The notes below the pieces were generated by a model. The model saw only the letters and a program-made list of their open reading frames with translations, did no database searches and was not told the DNA's origin. From contig CBDUCN010000118.1 of assembly GCA_965365655.1 (NCBI GenBank), forward strand, positions 1 to 13,627: a stretch of 13,627 nt of DNA, in the 5' to 3' direction. The position numbers and the translations under genes were made by a program. How positions within the stretch are numbered: the stretch's first letter is position 1; every line of letters starts with the position of its first letter. Source of the stretch: JBFHNV01 sp965365655. GTDB lineage: Bacteria; Pseudomonadota; Gammaproteobacteria; HK1. Below are positions 11,301 to 13,627 of the stretch, piece by piece.

Positions 11301-11804
11301 GGCGCGATGGAGCTGGACCTCGGGCGCTTCGCGCTGGGACCAGCCCTGGACAACGCGCTCACCCTGGTGAAGGAGCGTGCCGGGCGCCGGGGCATCTCGC
11401 TCGCGGCGCAGGTCGCGGGAGAGCTGGGCGAGATGGAGGGCGACGAGCGCAAGCTGAAGCAGATCCTGCTGAACCTCCTGTCCAACGCGATCAAGTTCAC
11501 CGACGCGGGCGGCACGGTCACGCTGGAGGCCATGGGTGACGCAACGAGCGTTCACATTGCCGTGCGCGACACCGGCGTCGGAATCTCCGTGGAGGATCAG
11601 GCCGTGATCTTCGACGAGTTCAAGCAGGTGGGCGCCGACTACGCGCGCAAGGTGGAAGGCACCGGGCTGGGGCTCACCCTGACCCGGCGATTCGTGGAGA
11701 TGCACGGCGGAAGCCTGTCGGTGGAGAGCGAGCCCGGGGTGGGCTCCGTGTTTCGCGTGACGTTGCCCCGGCGCCCGCCGGAATCCCCGGAGCAGGTGCA
11801 ATGA
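8328..11804 (+). CDS. Cytoplasmic hybrid-free sensor histidine kinase with five tandem GAF domains
   Basis: A 1158-aa sensor kinase with no transmembrane segment or signal peptide, so it should sense cytoplasmic or diffusible signals. Four closely related GAF modules start near residues 12, 196, 379 and 564, each opened by a helix like LERQTATSEILRSISRSPTDY and closed by TFADQAVIAIENVRLF. A fifth, divergent GAF spans about 745-910. The HisKA domain follows, with phospho-acceptor His934 in MSHELRTPLNAVIGF. The HATPase domain has N-box NLLSNAIKF (Asn1053), G1 box DTGVGI (1081-1086) and G2 box GTGLGL (1111-1116). All kinase boxes are intact. There is no fused receiver; the next gene supplies one. 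The start is GTG 8328 with GAGG upstream. The GAF ligands are unknown and no chromophore cysteine could be assigned. The stop overlaps the next start (ATGA). Confidence 0.93.
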   Translation: MSNRTPELEAALEREAATREILHVINRSPADYQPVFEAILENAARLCDAPLGFLLIREEDGFHFVAERGCTPESVAYFRANPLPLDPEHSVTARTAAERRAMQIPDLAAHPLSRTGQPHRRLGVEVEGVRTQLTVPMLRGDECIGVILVFRREVRAFEDEQVALLSTFADQAVIAIENVRQFQQVQARTADLTRSLERQTATSEILRSISRSPTDYAPVFDTILRNAVRLCGAPFGTLFLLRDNHLHAVADAASRPEFIEYLRANPFPLEHDTSYISRTAREQRPVLAADLRDEVYHAGDPRRVTAVEIGGLRTQLTVPMLKGDETVGVVALYRQEVKPFADEDIELVTTFADQAVIAIENVRLFQALEERNLALNESLERQTATSEILRAISQSPTDYGPVFDAILDNATRLCEAPLAFLLMREGDAFHFAAHRGSRPEFAEFMRANPQPLDSEGTLAGLAAREGVAQQLADLTDSESYRNRSNIHRVASVDIEGIRTGLFVPMMKGRECVGIIALYRREVRPFHDSHLSLVSTFADQAVIAIDNVRLFQALQARTEALTRTLERQTATSEILRSISRSPTDYQPVFETILENAVRLCGAPFATLFLIRDGHLHMVANLGGEGEFVEFLRANPIPMDGTSRLGIAAMERTPVQLTDLREDAYRSGNPRRITSTNIGNVRTLLGVPMLKGNETVGVICLYRQEVKPFADDDIELVATFADQAVIAIENVRLFQTVQARGAELARSVEELEALAEVSRAVSSSLDIDTVLNTIVERAVQLSGASLGVISELDEATGTLPPRAAPGAEEMLELPAPRLGEGAVGRAAATRTPVQIPDITVPGAYTGRLLDALSGLRIRALLAVPMVQDDGVVGTLLVARRTPGEFPAETVRVLQALGTQSAIAIRNARLFREIEEQSHELEAANRHKSEFLANMSHELRTPLNAVIGFSEVLGERMFGELNDKQAEYVKDIHDSGRHLLSLINDILDLSKIEAGAMELDLGRFALGPALDNALTLVKERAGRRGISLAAQVAGELGEMEGDERKLKQILLNLLSNAIKFTDAGGTVTLEAMGDATSVHIAVRDTGVGISVEDQAVIFDEFKQVGADYARKVEGTGLGLTLTRRFVEMHGGSLSVESEPGVGSVFRVTLPRRPPESPEQVQ
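8361..10559 (+). repeat. Four tandem ~552-bp coding repeats (GAF modules)
   Basis: Units begin at 8361, 8913, 9462 and 10017, spaced 552, 549 and 555 bp. Each starts with a near-identical DNA stretch encoding LERQTATSEILR (the first unit is more divergent) and ends with DNA for TFADQAVIAIENVR. Units 1 and 3 resemble each other most (APL.FLL, FHF, RREVR.F), as do units 2 and 4 (GAPF.TLFL, HLH, GDPRR/GNPRR, RQEVKPFAD). That pattern points to duplication of a two-module block. Confidence 0.85.
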
Positions 11805-12196
11805 GCGGTGAGCTGGTCCTGGTGGTGGAGGACAACGAGCGCAACGCGAAGCTGCTGCGCGACGTGCTGGAGCACCACGGTTACGGCGTGCTGGTGGCCG
11901 GCACCGGCGAGGACGGGGTCGCGCTGGCCCGCGAGCACGTGCCGGCCCTGATCCTGATGGACATCCAGCTCCCGGGCATCGACGGCATCGAGGCCTTCGA
12001 GCAGCTGCAGGCGGACCCCGCGACCCGGGGCATCCCGGTGGTGGCGGTCACGGCATCGGCCATGCAGGAGGAGCGCGCGAAGATAGAGACCGTGGGCTTC
12101 GCCGGCTACCAGCCCAAGCCGCTGCGCGTGATGGAGTTCGTGGAAGCGGTGAAGGCCCTCCTGGAAAGTCGGCGCGGGGGCGCACCCGAAGCATGA
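11801..12196 (+). CDS. Single-domain response regulator (receiver only)
   Basis: A 131-aa CheY/DivK-like receiver with no output domain. The acidic pocket is Glu10-Asp11 (VVEDNERN), the phospho-acceptor is Asp54 (ILMDIQLPGIDG), the switch Thr is Thr84 (VAVTASAM) and the conserved Lys is Lys106 (QPKPL). The rest of the chain is only the fifth helix plus a short tail. It should accept phosphate from the adjacent kinase and act by protein contact or as a relay or phosphate sink. Its ATG overlaps the kinase stop by the 4-bp ATGA, and its own stop overlaps the cyclase start the same way, so the three genes form one translationally coupled unit. GGAGCAGGT just upstream, inside the kinase 3' end, serves as ribosome site. 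The DivK-like sequence is suggestive, but orthology is not claimed. Confidence 0.93.
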   Translation: MSGELVLVVEDNERNAKLLRDVLEHHGYGVLVAGTGEDGVALAREHVPALILMDIQLPGIDGIEAFEQLQADPATRGIPVVAVTASAMQEERAKIETVGFAGYQPKPLRVMEFVEAVKALLESRRGGAPEA

Positions 12197-13299
12197 CCAC
12201 GCCCCACCGCATCCTGGTGGTGGACGACACGCCGCTGAACGTGAAGCTGCTGGCGGACCTGCTCGAGGTCGCGGGCTATGCCGTCGCGACCGCCGCTTCC
12301 GGCAGCGAAGGGCTCGCGAGGGTGACCGACTTCGAGCCCGACCTGGTGCTGCTGGACGTGGTCATGCCCGGCATGAGCGGATACGAGGTGTGCGAGCGGT
12401 TGCGCGCCGACCCCCGTACCGAGGCGCTGCCCGTGGTGCTGGTCACCGCGCTGGACCCGGAGGAGGAGCGCGTGAAGGGCCTCGAGGCCGGCGCTGACGA
12501 CTTCCTCTCGAAGCCCGTGAACCGCGCCGAGCTCATGGCACGGGTGCGTTCCCTGCTGCGCATCAAGAGCCTGCACGACCGGGTGCAGGACCAGGCCGCG
12601 GAGCTGGCGAGATGGAACGCCGCCCTCGAGCAGCGCGTCGAGGAGCAGGTGGCCGAGATGGAGCGCCTCGCACGACTGCGCCGCTTCCTGTCCCCGCAGG
12701 TCGCGGACGCGGTGATCTCCAGCGGCGACGAGCAGGTGCTGGCCAGTCACCGGGCCGTCATCGCCACGGTGTTCTGCGATCTGCGCGGCTTCACCGGCTT
12801 CTCCGAGACCGCCGAGCCCGAGGAAGCGATGGACGTGCTGCAGACCTACCACCAGGCCATGGGCGAGCTGATCCATGCCCACGGCGGCACCATCGACCAC
12901 CGCGCCGGCGACGGCATCATGATCATCTTCAACGACCCGCTGCCCTGCGACGATCCGGCCGGCGACGCGGTGCGCATGGCCGTGGCCATGCGTGAGCGCA
13001 TGCGAGATCTCTGCGGCCAGTGGCGCAAGCTCGGCCATCGCCTGGGCTTCGGCGTAGGCGTTTCCCTCGGCTACGCCACCGTCGGCGTGGTCGGCTTCGA
13101 GGGGCGTTACGACTACACCGCCAACGGCAGCGCGGTGAACCTGGCCGCCCGCCTTGCCGACGGGGCCGGAGACGGCGAGATCCTCATCAGCCAGCGCGTC
13201 CACACCGCCATCGACGGCACGGTGCCCACGGAGGCGATCGGTGAGCGGTCGTTCAAGGGGTTTCGCGAACCCGTCCCGGTGTTCTCCGTGCCCCTGTAG
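12193..13299 (+). CDS. Receiver-class III adenylate/guanylate cyclase response regulator
   Basis: A 368-aa response regulator whose output is a nucleotide cyclase. Receiver at 5-122: Asp11-Asp12, phospho-acceptor Asp55 (LLDVVMPGMSG), Thr85, Lys107. A coiled coil of about 125-170 (charged heptads, DQAAELARWNAALEQRVEEQ) links it to the catalytic domain at about 190-366. Both metal-binding aspartates are present, Asp196 (FCDLRGFTGF) and Asp240 (AGDGIMIIF), as are the transition-state pair Asn316 and Arg320 (AVNLAARL). Of the purine-selecting residues, the usual Lys is His236 (IDHRAGDG) and the usual Asp is Thr309 (DYTANGS). Thr at the second position recalls class IIIb cyclases. The product (cAMP, cGMP or other) cannot be assigned. 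The ATG overlaps the receiver gene stop (ATGA). Phosphorylation at Asp55 is expected to control dimerisation and activity. Confidence 0.92.
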   Translation: MTTPHRILVVDDTPLNVKLLADLLEVAGYAVATAASGSEGLARVTDFEPDLVLLDVVMPGMSGYEVCERLRADPRTEALPVVLVTALDPEEERVKGLEAGADDFLSKPVNRAELMARVRSLLRIKSLHDRVQDQAAELARWNAALEQRVEEQVAEMERLARLRRFLSPQVADAVISSGDEQVLASHRAVIATVFCDLRGFTGFSETAEPEEAMDVLQTYHQAMGELIHAHGGTIDHRAGDGIMIIFNDPLPCDDPAGDAVRMAVAMRERMRDLCGQWRKLGHRLGFGVGVSLGYATVGVVGFEGRYDYTANGSAVNLAARLADGAGDGEILISQRVHTAIDGTVPTEAIGERSFKGFREPVPVFSVPL

Positions 13300-13310
13300 G
13301 AAGCGAGCTG

Positions 13311-13329
13311 GGGTCGGACCAACCTATCT
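13311..13329 (+). repeat. Left terminal inverted repeat
   Basis: GGGTCGGACCAA is identical to the inverted right end. After one mismatch (C versus G at 13323) the match resumes with CTATCT. Outward of 13311 the similarity stops. Confidence 0.8.
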
Positions 13330-13375
13330 CTATGAAAAGACTAATACTTCTCCCCAAATTCCGGTCTCAGGCAGG

Positions 13376-13393
13376 CTTAAATCGAGATTTGAG
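13376..13393. other. Hairpin inside the inverted-repeat element
   Basis: CTTAAATC and GATTTGAG pair over eight positions (one G-T wobble) around a two-base centre. With the nested pairing at 13460-13498 (CTTAGA/TCTAAG enclosing AGAG-GTTT-CTCT), it suggests that the element folds as single-stranded DNA or RNA, as many MITEs do. Confidence 0.35.
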
Positions 13394-13544
13394 CGGGTGA
13401 ATTTCGTGTCGAAGGTTGTTCTCCGAAGCGGGGTGATGCGGAGTGATGGAGATGCTGGCCTTAGAAGAGGTTTCTCTGGCGTATTTTCGCGCTCTAAGAC
13501 TCCGAACACGTGCCATTGGAGCTGATAACAGCCCTGAATCAGTC

Positions 13545-13563
13545 AGATAGCTTGGTCCGACCC
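13545..13563 (-). repeat. Right terminal inverted repeat
   Basis: Read on the minus strand, this begins GGGTCGGACCAAGCTATCT and matches the left end at 18 of 19 positions. Sequence from 13564 to the window edge returns to high GC and shows no gene that can be supported in 64 bases. Confidence 0.8.
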
Positions 13564-13627
13564 AGAGCACCGACTGCTGCTCGCCGCGGCGGCTTGACCG
13601 AGATCAACCTGACGCCGTGTGAGGCCT

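Larger units (their letters stand above)
13311..13563. mobile_element. MITE-like element or IS remnant bounded by inverted repeats
   Basis: The left end at 13311-13329 (GGGTCGGACCAACCTATCT) and the right end at 13545-13563 are inverted copies matching at 18 of 19 positions. The 253-bp segment is about 51% GC by hand count, against about 70% around it, so it is compositionally foreign. No complete transposase is seen; a 67-codon minus-strand frame inside resembles nothing I recognise. Internal hairpins occur at 13376-13393 and 13460-13498. Each arm carries the palindromic core GGTC(G/C)GACC. From memory, similar GGGGTC-type ends occur near REP/IS200-like transposases in proteobacteria, but I cannot confirm that. 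No clear target-site duplication was found. It starts 12 bases after the cyclase stop. Confidence 0.6.

Noticed and set aside
9984..11801. A 605-codon minus-strand frame opposite the histidine kinase
   Set aside because: It is an antisense shadow of the GAF and kinase domains, with no family features.
13367..13570. 67-codon minus-strand frame in the inverted-repeat element, considered as a transposase fragment
   Set aside because: It starts outside the right arm, lies in the low-GC interior, and shows no His-x-His or tyrosine-transposase motif. It is too weak to call a gene.
13564..13627. End of a further minus-strand gene entering the window
   Set aside because: Two minus-strand frames are open over the last ~64 bases, but the stretch is too short and has no recognisable motif.

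Overview
The window is a GC-rich bacterial chromosome segment (roughly 70% GC by eye). It reads as a Pseudomonadota-type genome: the genes are dense, the sigma70-like boxes are GC-tolerant, and there is a bacterial-type pyruvate kinase, a form II Cox cluster and a multi-GAF histidine kinase of a proteobacterial style. The lineage below phylum cannot be fixed from the sequence alone.

Layout. Positions 91-480 (+) encode a small VOC-fold (glyoxalase/GLOD5-like) protein. Positions 632-2047 (-) encode pyruvate kinase, convergent with the VOC gene. A divergent gap follows, then coxG (2187-2630), coxS (2784-3260), coxL (3265-5646) and coxM (5662-6459), all on +. Next is an AAA+ MoxR/CoxD-type ATPase (6673-7614) and a secreted single-domain intradiol-dioxygenase-like protein (7692-8177). 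The last coding block is a three-gene signalling operon. It has a 1158-aa cytoplasmic histidine kinase with five tandem GAF domains (8328-11804), a stand-alone receiver (11801-12196) and a receiver-class III nucleotide cyclase (12193-13299). Both junctions in this operon are 4-bp ATGA overlaps. Just after the cyclase stop is a 253-bp, about 51% GC segment bounded by 18/19-bp inverted repeats (13311-13563), which looks like a MITE or a non-autonomous remnant of an insertion element.

How the genes work together. CoxS (two 2Fe-2S clusters), CoxL (molybdopterin) and CoxM (FAD) should form a molybdenum hydroxylase of the xanthine dehydrogenase/CO dehydrogenase family. CoxG and the MoxR ATPase are the usual accessory proteins. 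The order S-L-M and the active-site motif AYRGAGR in CoxL place it in the form II group, which lacks the copper-binding cysteine of true aerobic CO dehydrogenase, so the real substrate is open. The kinase, receiver and cyclase suggest a soluble multi-input sensor that phosphorylates two receivers and could set the level of a cyclic nucleotide.

The most interesting points are the A-B-A'-B' duplication pattern of the kinase GAF array, the coupled kinase-receiver-cyclase operon with non-canonical cyclase substrate residues, the inverted-repeat element, and the MoxR ATPase without a visible VWA partner.
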